A program made the translations under genes and the position numbers. This document shows positions 52,604 through 62,666 of a DNA stretch of 64,000 bases, piece after piece. The stretch's first letter is position 1; each line of letters opens with the position of its first letter. The stretch comes from Lysinibacillus sp. FSL K6-0232 (GTDB taxonomy: Bacteria; Bacillota; Bacilli; Bacillales_A; Planococcaceae), in contig NZ_JBBOYW010000001.1 of assembly GCF_038008325.1 (NCBI RefSeq), forward strand, positions 1,788,001-1,852,000. Reading direction: 5' to 3'. The notes below the pieces were generated by a model. That model made no database searches and was not told where the DNA came from. It saw only the letters and a list, made by a program, of their open reading frames with translations.

Positions 52604-54679
52604 ATGAAATTTAAAAATTTAGCCGCATTCACAGCAGGAATGACCATTGCACTCACGAGCTTTCACACACCGTCAAGGGCTGAAGCATTGTTAAATATGG
52701 ATGTTACGTCCCGCTATGATTCAGGTGTACAAAATGAGGATGGCGGTGCGACAGAGATTGTTGCTTATAATGCTGACAATCAAAAATACTATGTTATTAA
52801 TGGTACAACGAAGCAAATTGAGGTAGTATCTTTCCCAAATAGCACAGCATACAGTGCCTTAAAGGCTGACAAAAGCATTAATCTTGAGGAAGGGCTGAAA
52901 AAAATGAACCCTGCCTTTACATATGGTGATGTAACAAGCATTAGCATCAACACAGAGCTTAAGACAATTGTAGCAGCAGTACAAGCTGCAGGTACAAACG
53001 ACAATGGCTTAGCCGTATTTTTAACTTATGACGGTACGATTCAGCATGTCGTCGAAGCAGGTAAGCAGCCAGATATGATTACCTTTACATCTGATGGCAA
53101 AAAAGCGCTTGTCGCAAACGAGGGTGAGCCGCGTGAAGGCTATAACAATGCCATTGATCCAGAAGGAAGTATAACGGTCATTGATTTAGCAGATGGTGTC
53201 ACAAATGCGACAGCCCAAACCGTAACATTTAAGGCGCTAGATGAGCAACGTGAGAAATTAGTAGCACAAGGGGTAATCATTAAGAAAAATACCCTTCCTT
53301 CCGTTGATTTTGAGCCAGAATATATTGCGGTCGATCAAGCAAGCGATAAAGCATATGTCACATTGCAGGAAGCAAATGCCATTGCGATATTTGATTTAAC
53401 CACAAACGAATGGCTTGATGTAAAATCGCTTGGGGTAAAGGATCATAGCTTAGCTAAAAATGCACTAGATTTTAGAAAAGATAAGAAAATCGCTATTCAG
53501 CCTGAACATATATTTGGGCTTTATATGCCAGATGGAATTGCTAGCTATGAGGTAAATGGTCAAACGTATTTAGTAACCGCCAATGAAGGCGATTCACGTG
53601 ATTGGGACGGCTATCTTAACGAAATTGAAACGGAATTAGATGGCAATGAAGTCGTTTTAGTTGACGCATCTGATTATGATGGTCTAGATACAACGAAAGC
53701 CTATAGCTTTGGTGCGCGTTCGTTTTCCATTTATGAGGCAGATACAATGAAGCAAGTATACGATAGCGGCAGTGATTTTGAAAAAATAACAGCAGAAGCT
53801 TTCCCGGAATATTTCAATGCCTCCAACAATAATACAAAGCTGGATAATCGCAGTGGCAAAAAGGGACCTGAGCCAGAGGATGTAAAGATTGGACAAATTG
53901 GCGACCGCTTCTATGCCTTTGTTGGGCTTGAACGTATCGGTGGCATAATGATGTATGATATTACAAACCCACATGCTCCAACATTTGTGCAATATGTCAA
54001 TAAGCGTGATTTTAGTGAGGATATAAAGGGCGATGTATCACCAGAGGGGCTAGCATTTATTGCGGCAGAAAAAAGTCCAACAGGCTTGCCAACTTTACTG
54101 GCTGCACATGAAGTAAGCGGAACAGTAGCAACCTATACAATTGGTGTGCCAGTAACATTTACTGATATTCAAGGTCACTGGGCACAAGCAGCTATTGAGC
54201 AGGTAGCAAGAGCGGGGATGTTCAATGGTGTGACAAAGGAGCAATTTGCGCCAAACAAGCCAATAACAAAAGCCCAATTTATTACAGCTCTCAGTCGCAC
54301 ACAAGAGCTAGCACCATCTGCACAAGCACCGTTTACAGATGTAAAGGCAACACACTATTTTGCAGCTGCTGTTGCATGGGCATACAATAATAGATTGGTT
54401 GATACAACAAGCAAGCAATTCAAGCCAAGCAATGCCATTACACGTGAGGAAGCAGCACAAATACTCTATCGCTACCTACAGCATACAGGCTATGAATTGT
54501 CACAACAGCAAGCACAGCAAACTTATGCAGATGATCCAGCTATCTCACCAGCAGCAAAAGAAGCGATCTATGCATTACAGCAAGCTGGCATTATGACAGG
54601 CAATCAGCAGCAATTCAACCCACAAGCCACTTTAACAAGAGCGGAAGTAGCCAACATTTTACACATCCTATTTTCATAA
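52604..54679 (+). CDS. Secreted choice-of-anchor I protein with three SLH domains
   Basis: 691 aa; signal peptide MKFKNLAAFTAGMTIALTS, cleavage near SRAEA. Residues 35-510 form a beta-propeller-like choice-of-anchor I domain (VVEAGKQPDMITFTSDGKKA, LVANEGEPREGYNNAIDPEG, GLYMPDGIASYEV, VSPEGLAFIAA). Three SLH repeats follow: FTDIQGHWAQAAIEQVARAG, FTDVKATHYFAAAVAWAYNN and YADDPAISPAAKEAIYALQQ. SLH domains bind pyruvylated secondary cell-wall polymer, so the protein is held at the surface. In related proteins the domain is annotated as alkaline-phosphatase-like. Monocistronic with its own terminator. Confidence 0.87.
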   Translation: MKFKNLAAFTAGMTIALTSFHTPSRAEALLNMDVTSRYDSGVQNEDGGATEIVAYNADNQKYYVINGTTKQIEVVSFPNSTAYSALKADKSINLEEGLKKMNPAFTYGDVTSISINTELKTIVAAVQAAGTNDNGLAVFLTYDGTIQHVVEAGKQPDMITFTSDGKKALVANEGEPREGYNNAIDPEGSITVIDLADGVTNATAQTVTFKALDEQREKLVAQGVIIKKNTLPSVDFEPEYIAVDQASDKAYVTLQEANAIAIFDLTTNEWLDVKSLGVKDHSLAKNALDFRKDKKIAIQPEHIFGLYMPDGIASYEVNGQTYLVTANEGDSRDWDGYLNEIETELDGNEVVLVDASDYDGLDTTKAYSFGARSFSIYEADTMKQVYDSGSDFEKITAEAFPEYFNASNNNTKLDNRSGKKGPEPEDVKIGQIGDRFYAFVGLERIGGIMMYDITNPHAPTFVQYVNKRDFSEDIKGDVSPEGLAFIAAEKSPTGLPTLLAAHEVSGTVATYTIGVPVTFTDIQGHWAQAAIEQVARAGMFNGVTKEQFAPNKPITKAQFITALSRTQELAPSAQAPFTDVKATHYFAAAVAWAYNNRLVDTTSKQFKPSNAITREEAAQILYRYLQHTGYELSQQQAQQTYADDPAISPAAKEAIYALQQAGIMTGNQQQFNPQATLTRAEVANILHILFS

Positions 54680-54692
54680 TGGATACATTCGT

Positions 54693-54721
54693 AAGCCCTG
54701 AAGTATTTTCGGGGCTTTTTA
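54693..54721 (+). terminator. Intrinsic terminator after the SLH protein gene
   Basis: AAGCCC with GAA pairs with TTC and GGGGCTT (54693-54717), then TTTTT. Confidence 0.75.
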
Positions 54722-55027
54722 CTATTTGGTAGGAAGCATTCAATAAATTTTTTATGTAGCTTGGAACTTAATGCAAATTGATGCAGTCTAATACTATAAA
54801 GTTTATGGTTTATCGATATAAACTTATTGATAAACAATAAATAGGTTGTCGATATTGAATGCTATCGTTTTGCACTAGATGAATAATGATAGCCGTACGA
54901 TGAAAAGGAACTTTGAGGTGAAGCAATTTGGCAAATAGGATTGAACGTAACAGAATGCTAGCAGTATTGGGGAAGGCTCGTATCACAATGACGAGGGCGA
55001 CAGCTATTAGAAGGTGGGGAATAAAAT
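54722..55027. other. Intergenic region upstream of the DUF817 gene
   Basis: Nothing clear apart from a possible small ORF at 54928-55038 listed separately. Confidence 0.4.
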
Positions 55028-55038
55028 ATGAAGCATAA
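54928..55038 (+). CDS. Possible 36-aa basic peptide overlapping the DUF817 start
   Basis: TTG start with GAGGTG 7 nt upstream; reads MANRIERNRMLAVLGKAR then ITMTRATAIRRWGIKYEA. Highly basic; its stop lies just inside the DUF817 gene, so it could be a leader peptide coupling translation. May be chance. Confidence 0.25.
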   Translation: MANRIERNRMLAVLGKARITMTRATAIRRWGIKYEA

Positions 55039-55807
55039 GTTAAAGCAATTGCTCTATTTTGGGCGAGAGCAAGCATTATCCTGTCTTTTTCCAGTCGTTA
55101 TTTTTGCGTCATTAGCCTTAACAAAATTTATTCCACTACCATTTCTTGCAAGATACGATTGGCTCCTTATGATATGCATTGTAATGCAATGGTGGATGGT
55201 GCGCTCTGGTCTTGAAACAAAGGATGAGCTCAAGGTAATTACATTATTTCATTTAATTGGGCTAGCTCTTGAAATTTTTAAAGTGCATATGGGCTCATGG
55301 GCATATCCAGAACACGGCTTTTTCAAAGTTTTCGGTGTACCACTCTACAGCGGCTTTATGTATGCTAGTGTCGCCAGCTATTTATGCCAAGCATGGCGTC
55401 GCTTACATGTCGAGCTTGTTAACTGGCCGCCATATTTTGCAGTTATGCCGCTTGCCTCAGCGATTTATCTAAACTTTTTCTGGCATCATTTTTGGCTGGA
55501 TTTACGCTGGTGGCTAGGATTATGCGTTATTATCGTATTTTGGCGTGCCTCTGTTCGCTATAAAGTAAATGGTATTACCTATCGTATGCCGATTGTGCTT
55601 AGCTTCGCCTTGATTGGCTTCTTCATTTGGGTTGCAGAAAACATCGCCACCTTCTTTGGTGCATGGCAATATCCAAACCAAACACATACATGGAGCCTAG
55701 TGCATTTAGGAAAAATCAGCTCTTGGCTGCTCCTAGTCATTGTAAGCTTTTTAATTGTAGCAGAGCTGAAGAGAGTAAAGGGCCGAGAGGGAAATTACGT
55801 CCGTTAA
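55028..55807 (+). CDS. DUF817 family membrane protein (YoaT-like)
   Basis: 259 aa with seven or eight hydrophobic segments. Characteristic stretches: FGREQALSCLFPVVIFASLA, FHLIGLALEIFKVHMGSWAY, GVPLYSGFMYASVASY and GKISSWLLLVIVSFLIVAEL. This matches DUF817, an uncharacterised membrane family of Bacillota and Proteobacteria. Function unknown. Followed by a hairpin at 55812-55844. Confidence 0.88.
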   Translation: MKHKLKQLLYFGREQALSCLFPVVIFASLALTKFIPLPFLARYDWLLMICIVMQWWMVRSGLETKDELKVITLFHLIGLALEIFKVHMGSWAYPEHGFFKVFGVPLYSGFMYASVASYLCQAWRRLHVELVNWPPYFAVMPLASAIYLNFFWHHFWLDLRWWLGLCVIIVFWRASVRYKVNGITYRMPIVLSFALIGFFIWVAENIATFFGAWQYPNQTHTWSLVHLGKISSWLLLVIVSFLIVAELKRVKGREGNYVR

Positions 55808-55811
55808 TCAA

Positions 55812-55844
55812 CAAAGAGCCTACCTAATTCAGGTAGGTTCTTTG
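55812..55844 (+). terminator. Hairpin after the DUF817 gene
   Basis: CAAAGAGCCTACCT (55812-55825) pairs with AGGTAGGTTCTTTG (55831-55844, one wobble). The T-rich tail is short. Confidence 0.6.
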
Positions 55845-55911
55845 GTAGTTTGACTATACATAACCTATCGTAATTTGATAAGGATAGTATGCTTTATGTT
55901 GCTTTAGGAAA

Positions 55912-55940
55912 ATTTATATTCCACTTAGTTAATAGAAAAC
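55912..55940 (-). repeat. Solitary degenerate type I-B CRISPR repeat
   Basis: Matches the 29-nt repeat found at 57748-57776 except for two bases near its end. No second copy is within spacer distance. Confidence 0.65.
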
Positions 55941-56045
55941 AAGCATTATAATGTTATATAGATATATCACAAGAATACACAGAAACACAACGACTACAGA
56001 TAACCCTAAAAGAAGCGGATAATAAAACAGCGTTGTCCAGTCCAT

Positions 56046-56189
56046 TCAGGACGTGAAATCAAATTCAGGATCATCGAAAAACCTATACCGATCGTTATTT
56101 ACTCTGGCATTAAACATAAAATTAAGTCCAAAACCAAAGAACAAAACAACAAGTAAAACACAAGCACTAATCATCCAAGCATTAATCAT
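56046..56189 (-). CDS. Tiny membrane protein
   Basis: 47 aa; GGGAGGAG lies 6 nt before the ATG. Begins MINAWMISACVLLVVLFFGF, a single membrane helix, then a charged tail ending RYRFFDDPEFDFTS. Family not recognised. It follows another tiny ORF (56231-56335) on the same strand, and both lie downstream of the SLH gene's terminator, so they form a separate unit. Confidence 0.5.
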   Translation of the reverse strand: MINAWMISACVLLVVLFFGFGLNFMFNARVNNDRYRFFDDPEFDFTS

Positions 56190-56230
56190 TTCTACTCCTC
56201 CCTTGTATAAAAGTCATCAAATCACTAATC

Positions 56231-56335
56231 CTAACGAATATAATCAGCTATTGTGATCATTGCTACTACAGAAAAGACTATTCCGATCATCATAACTGTC
56301 TTTAGAAGCACATCATAAAATTCATACTTATCCAA
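56231..56335 (-). CDS. Possible tiny membrane protein
   Basis: 34 aa from a TTG at 56335 with a weak GGGG site; (M)DKYEFYDVLLKTVMMI then GIVFSVVAMITIADYIR, one membrane helix. Weak evidence; the paired position with the next tiny ORF supports it. Confidence 0.35.
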   Translation of the reverse strand: MDKYEFYDVLLKTVMMIGIVFSVVAMITIADYIR

Positions 56336-56359
56336 TTTTCATCCCCACAATCTGTATAC

Positions 56360-56396
56360 AAAAAGACAACCTCTATAAATATTTTAGAAGTTGTCC
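56360..56396 (-). terminator. Intrinsic terminator after the SLH gene (minus strand)
   Basis: On the minus strand GACAACTTCTA (56395-56385) pairs with TAGAGGTTGTC (56375-56365) and is followed by TTTTT. Confidence 0.8.
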
Positions 56397-56453
56397 TTCA
56401 AGGATTAACTCGATATTAGTAAATACTATAAATCAATTTATGCTGACTCATTT

Positions 56454-57593
56454 TTAATTGTAGGTACGAATTCCTGATAGATAGATCAAGCCATTCTCGT
56501 AATTAAAGTATACAGAGAACGTCTTACCATCATAAACTTCACCAGTATCAATTGCCCAATTGATTGCTTCTACAAAAGTTTCATATGTTGCTTCAACTAC
56601 TTCAGCTTTAGAACGCAACATAGCCTCAAATTCTTCAGGAGAAGAATAGTATGATGAGTTCGATTCGATTGTGAATGATGAAGTAAAACCGTGTTTGTTT
56701 TCTTCTATAATTCCTTTAACAATTTCAGCATTTTTCTTCTCGTGCTCTCCTGCTACATAGCCTTTTGGACGTGGAATTTTAGTCTTTATATCATCTCGAC
56801 TCCAATCACTGTACTTAATCGGACTATCACTTGTTGGACTGGATGGTTCTGGCTTCGGTGTTGGCGTTGGCTTTGGATCAGGTTTTGGCGTTGGCGTAGG
56901 AATCGGCTCCGCTACAAAATCATTATCCAGGTTCATCGCTCGGTGCATAAACAGTACGTAATGAACGCGAGTTAGCGAATTATCCAACTTAAATGTGTAA
57001 TCTTCATAGCCTGTCGTTACTCCGTTGGAGTAAAGGGCCTTTACATATTCCTCATACTCTGAACCTTTTACATCCTGGAATACGTAATCTGCCTTCACTT
57101 CAAGGTTAAAGGCCACGGCAAGGATCTTCGCCATTTCGCCACGCTTCAGCTCTACCTTCGGATTGATATTGCCCTTTGCGTCTGTTTTTAGTAGTCCCGC
57201 TTCGATCAACATCTTAATATCGTCATAGTAAGGACTTGAAGTGCTTAAATCCTTTGGTTGTTTGAATTCTACTTTCTTGTCGAGCGTTAAATCATTAATC
57301 GTTAATGCACGGCTCACAAGAGCCGCCGCGTGTTCACGACTGATCGTTGTGTTAGGACGGAAAGTGCCGTCCTCATAGCCACGAATAATACCGGCATCTC
57401 GCATTTCATGAATCATCTGATAATAAGGATTGCTAATCTTAACGTCTTTGAAGGCATCCGTAGCAATAACCACAGCTCCTTTAGATTGAGCAGCTTGAGC
57501 ATGTTCTGCAGGAACCTGAGCTGTCATTACTGGAATAGCTACAGCAGCAGCCAGGACCGTTAAATATAGATTTCGTTTTTTAATTTTTTTCAT
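56454..57593 (-). CDS. Secreted SLH-domain surface protein
   Basis: 379 aa from the second ATG (57593), 7 nt after GGGGAGG. Signal peptide KRNLYLTVLAAAVAIPVMTA, cleavage near HAQAA. Three SLH repeats: YQMIHEMRDAGIIRGYEDGT with FRPNTTISREHAAALV, YDDIKMLIEAGLLKTDAKGN, and YVKALYSNGVTTGYEDYTFK. A proline/lysine-rich linker (PTPTPKPDPKPTPTPKPEP) leads to a 110-residue C-terminal domain I do not recognise (IKYSDWSRDDIKTKIPRPKG). Anchored to the cell wall polymer. Confidence 0.87.
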   Translation of the reverse strand: MKKIKKRNLYLTVLAAAVAIPVMTAQVPAEHAQAAQSKGAVVIATDAFKDVKISNPYYQMIHEMRDAGIIRGYEDGTFRPNTTISREHAAALVSRALTINDLTLDKKVEFKQPKDLSTSSPYYDDIKMLIEAGLLKTDAKGNINPKVELKRGEMAKILAVAFNLEVKADYVFQDVKGSEYEEYVKALYSNGVTTGYEDYTFKLDNSLTRVHYVLFMHRAMNLDNDFVAEPIPTPTPKPDPKPTPTPKPEPSSPTSDSPIKYSDWSRDDIKTKIPRPKGYVAGEHEKKNAEIVKGIIEENKHGFTSSFTIESNSSYYSSPEEFEAMLRSKAEVVEATYETFVEAINWAIDTGEVYDGKTFSVYFNYENGLIYLSGIRTYN

Positions 57594-57681
57594 CATAATT
57601 CCTCCCCATCACTATTTTTTATCGTCATAGTGGTCTTTTAATTAATTTACATTCTACACAGCTCTTGACAATCAGACAATT

Positions 57682-57840
57682 TAAATCCATCCACTCAGTT
57701 AATGTAAAACGATAAAGTAAAGGAATATTTCGGGGAGGCTCTTAAAAATTTATATTCCACTTAGTTAATGTAAAACTTTAAAGTGTGATTACTACCATTA
57801 AAATTTATATAATTTATATTCCACTTAGTTAATGTAAAAC
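57682..57840 (-). CRISPR. Relic type I-B CRISPR mini-array, three repeats
   Basis: Two identical 29-nt repeats (57748-57776, 57812-57840) and one diverged copy (57682-57710), separated by 37 and 35 nt. On the minus strand the repeat starts GTTTTACATTAACTAAGTGG and ends AATATAAAT, the type I-B pattern known from Clostridium and Bacillaceae. The divergence lies at the copy furthest from the presumed start. Confidence 0.85.
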
Positions 57841-58170
57841 CCACCTTTATCATAATCAAAAACCCTTATTTTTCAATACTTGATCAACTTGTAACTCGTC
57901 ATCTTTTGGGATGGTTTGCAGTGAATCGGGAGTTTGGTAATGGCGTTTTTACACCAATAGGCCTTACAGCTAGTGGTGGTATGCTTTGGAGGCATTGTGT
58001 GCTGTTAAATGATTCACTGCAATTTTGTTATCATACATAGTCGTGTTGTAGTTTTCTACCTACTTATGTGTACAAAAAACAAACCGTTATTTAGAGATTT
58101 ATTAAAAATAGCAAATAATTTTGTTCCGAAGAGGAATGTAATGAAGTTTTAGATAAAAGTAAATAAAGTT

Positions 58171-58213
58171 AAAGAGCCTTCCTATACATCAAATGGTAGG
58201 AAGGCTCTTCTTT
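58171..58213 (+). terminator. Orphan intrinsic terminator
   Basis: AAAGAGCCTTCCTA (58171-58184) pairs with TAGGAAGGCTCTT (58197-58209), then CTTTT. No intact gene precedes it; it may mark a lost gene. Confidence 0.7.
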
Positions 58214-58242
58214 TACATGTTAAAAATTAAAATAGTTTGTGA

Positions 58243-58340
58243 TTAAACATTCCACATAGTTAATAAAAAAAGATAATTTTCAAATCAATTAAAATTTACT
58301 TGGAAATATACATTTACATTCCACATAGTTAAGGTGAACA
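58243..58340 (-). CRISPR. Two further degenerate type I-B repeats
   Basis: Copies at 58243-58271 and 58312-58340, 40 nt apart, share the core ATTCCACATAGTTAA with the repeats at 57682-57840 but differ at several positions. Same minus-strand orientation. Confidence 0.65.
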
Positions 58341-58458
58341 GTATTTTTCTATCTTATCAAAGTGAATAAAGAAAATAAATAAAAATAAAATATAATTTCT
58401 ATAAGTTATAAAAGTATAACCAGTATAATTACATGTTAATTTAATTTTAAGAAAATTA

Positions 58459-58487
58459 TTGACTAAGAATAAAATATTTATTACTAT
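58459..58487 (+). promoter_or_regulatory. Promoter of the type I-B cas operon
   Basis: TTGACT (58459-58464), 17 bp, TACTAT (58482-58487). A GTAAGCTT/AAGCTTAC inverted repeat (58492-58499 with 58533-58540) lies between it and cas6. Confidence 0.65.
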
Positions 58488-58563
58488 AGAGGTAAGCTTT
58501 TTAAGAAATTATCTACATTATTAACTTCAACTAAGCTTACATTTGATAGTAGGAGGTGAAACC

Positions 58564-59301
58564 ATGAAATTACAAATTATCTTCGAAACTAAAAAAATCC
58601 CAAGGCACTATAATTTTTTAGGTGTCAGTGTTGTTAAAGCTGGTTTAACTGCTGCTAATTCGGAATTAAAAGAAAGTCTATATCACTTGGATGATAAACG
58701 AGCGAATAAGGCGATGCGTCCTTTTACAGGGGCAATTTATTTGAATGGTTACACGCTAGAAAATGATGAGTTTTTGATTCATCAAGATATCCGAATGACA
58801 ATTTCCTCTCCTGATATTGGATTTATGCTCAACCTTTACAACGGCTTGCTTGAACAAGAACAAATCCAATACAAGACCTATACATTAATGATTAAAGACA
58901 TTAAGTTTTTACCCGAAAAATTACCAACAAAATCCCAAGCTTTGTTTAAAACGAATAGCGCGATTGTTGTGAAGAATCGCAACAATCGATACTTAAATAT
59001 TGGTGATTCGAACTATGAGAAAGAATTAAATTATGCAGCAAATGAATGCTTGAAATCTATAGCTGGACGACCATTATATCAATCGCTTGTATTTACGCCT
59101 GTAGCGATGAAGAAGAAAGTAGTACAGCTAAAGCATGAAAAATTTAAAAATTTAAATGCAAAAGGCTTACTCTATTTAAATGCATTTGAAGGAACATTTG
59201 TATTAGGTGGGCATCCTGAGGATTTAGCAATTCTAGCACAAGCAGGTTTGGGCTTTAGAAGATCACAAATGCTTGGCTGTATCGAGATGATAAATGAATA
59301 G
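58564..59301 (+). CDS. cas6: Cas6 endoribonuclease (type I-B)
   Basis: 245 aa from the ATG at 58564, after AGGAGGTGAAACC. IIFETKKIPRHYNFLGVSVV at the start, RMTISSPDIGFMLNLYNGLL in the middle, and a glycine-rich end GTFVLGGHPEDLAILAQAGL with GFRRSQMLGC, the Cas6 RNA-binding loop region. Processes the 29-nt I-B repeats. First gene of an operon that runs beyond the window. Confidence 0.9.
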   Translation: MKLQIIFETKKIPRHYNFLGVSVVKAGLTAANSELKESLYHLDDKRANKAMRPFTGAIYLNGYTLENDEFLIHQDIRMTISSPDIGFMLNLYNGLLEQEQIQYKTYTLMIKDIKFLPEKLPTKSQALFKTNSAIVVKNRNNRYLNIGDSNYEKELNYAANECLKSIAGRPLYQSLVFTPVAMKKKVVQLKHEKFKNLNAKGLLYLNAFEGTFVLGGHPEDLAILAQAGLGFRRSQMLGCIEMINE

Positions 59302-59312
59302 GAGGTGAGAAA

Positions 59313-60996
59313 ATGATTGAATTGCAATTGGAGGAAACGATTTACAATGCTAGTATACTTGGGCTTTGTCGTATTTTGGAATATGCAAATTTGGATTACG
59401 AAAAAGATGGTCAAACCATTCGCTTTCCAGAAAGTTATTTGGAAAACTTTCACGAACACTATTTTGCCTACTTAGCGAATGAGTATGGACATGAAACAAA
59501 CTACTATCGAATGACGAATGGTGTTATAAGCGATTTTTTGCAAAAGGCAAGGAAAGATATTGTAGATGCTAAAAATTTAACGCGTTTAAATGACCATATT
59601 GACAAAGTAAAGTATTGGTTATCATCCAATAGCTATAAAAATGTGTATCCATTTTTATCTGCCATTCCTTTTGATTTTTTAGAAGCAGGGAAGAGTTTGA
59701 AAAAGGTGACACACAAAAAAAGTGAGACACTTGAGCAAATACAGCCACAAATTGTCAAGGCTGTAGATGCATTATTAGAAATTATGAAGCATTTAAAGCA
59801 TGCGGATGCGAAACGCTATATTGTACCGCGCGTTCTTTCGTATCAAATTATTCAAAGTTTTTGGTCAAATGTTTCATTTTTGAATAGTACAGCGAGCAAA
59901 AAGGATTTATATGAGGAATATTTTAACTATTTCATCCAGCCCGCAAAAGATTTTTTAGCTGCGAAAGAGGATGTTAAAAAATATGAAAAGAACAAGCTGA
60001 CATGTGCGTGTTGTGATCATAAAATGAAATCAGTTTCAAAGGCATTTGATTTGACATGGGTACAAAATTTAGGTGTCGATGGTGCAAGGAAATCTTCGCA
60101 TTACTGGAATCACCAGCGTAATTTGTTTATCTGCCCAATCTGTAATATTGTGTACAGTTGCTTACCATTAGGGTTTACATTGAAAAATGGAGTAGGGCTA
60201 TTTATTAACAGCAATCAATCCATTGAGAAATTAATAGCTTATAATAAGATTCAGCTGCGAGATGCTAAAGGAGAAGAATATTCGCGAGATAAGCTTGAGG
60301 CAATGGCCTATTCAAAGATTGTTGATGAAATGTACCAACATGTTGAAAATAAGAAAAACTTTGAAATCGACAATATTCAAATTGTTAAGTACGACCGAAA
60401 TCATGCCACAAGACCATACACATTTAATATGTTATCACGTGAAAAAGCACAACAGCTTTATGATAGACGAAAAGATTTTCACTATTTAACGGGGAAATTT
60501 GCACAAGAGAGAGGCGAATATATCAGTCTGTATCAAGAAGTTCTTCGACGATTTTATAATGGACAAAGCTTGCATGATTTATTGTACTGTCTGCTTCGAT
60601 TGAAAGTAGAAAAAGAGTATCAAGATATTTTTTCTATCTATAGAATTTTGAAAATTTCGAATTCAGGAGGGAAGCATAAGATGTCAGACCAAGAATTAAG
60701 AAACATTCGTATTAGTGGCTATAAGCTAAGAGAATTGTATAGGGGACAAGAACCAAAATTAAATGCGATTTCACACCGCTTGTTAAATGCTTTAAAAGTG
60801 AAAAATCCAAATAAATTTATGGAAACGATTGTACAAGCCTATAGCTATAAACGCCATGAAAAATTAGGTATACCGCTATTTTTTACAAAAGCATTAAATA
60901 ATCCAGAAAAGTTTCAAACGATTGGCTATGCATTTTTAATTGGATTAAACGGGGCAGAATTTGAGCAAAAGGATAAAGTGAAGGAGGAGAAAGAAA

Positions 60997-61004
<8 letters not shown>
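59313..61004 (+). CDS. Cas8b/Cst1 large subunit, type I-B (CXXC-CXXC)
   Basis: 563 aa. Two cysteine pairs 120 nt apart, LTCACCDHKMK and FICPICNIVYSC, give the CXXC-CXXC signature of the Cst1/Cas8a1-like large subunit. Flanking landmarks are NYHEHYFAYLANEYG-like FHEHYFAYLANEYG and LFINSNQSIEKLIAYN. Acts in PAM recognition within Cascade. Overlaps cas7 by 8 nt; 11 nt after cas6. Confidence 0.88.
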
Positions 61005-62620
<1,616 letters not shown>

Positions 62621-62621
<1 letters not shown>

Positions 62622-62649
62622 GAATGGAGAAGAATCTCCATTCTTTTTT
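62621..62649 (+). terminator. Intrinsic terminator between type I-B cas5 and cas3
   Basis: AGAATGGAGA (62621-62630) pairs perfectly with TCTCCATTCT (62635-62644) around an AGAA loop, followed by six T. It begins at the last base of the cas5 stop codon. Confidence 0.85.
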
Positions 62650-62666
62650 GTAAAGGAGGATAGTAT

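Larger units (their letters stand above)
57594..58563. other. Intergenic region: relic I-B repeats, terminator, cas promoter
   Basis: 970 bp without a convincing gene. It holds the relic CRISPR repeats, a terminator and the type I-B cas promoter listed separately. A short reading frame ending FRDLLKIANNFVPKRNVMKF before the terminator (about 58063-58152) may be a gene remnant. Confidence 0.5.

Noticed and set aside
54810-55076. Minus-strand 88-aa hydrophobic ORF before DUF817
   Set aside because: It overlaps the start of the DUF817 gene antisense, has no ribosome site, and its hydrophobicity mirrors membrane-protein codon use.
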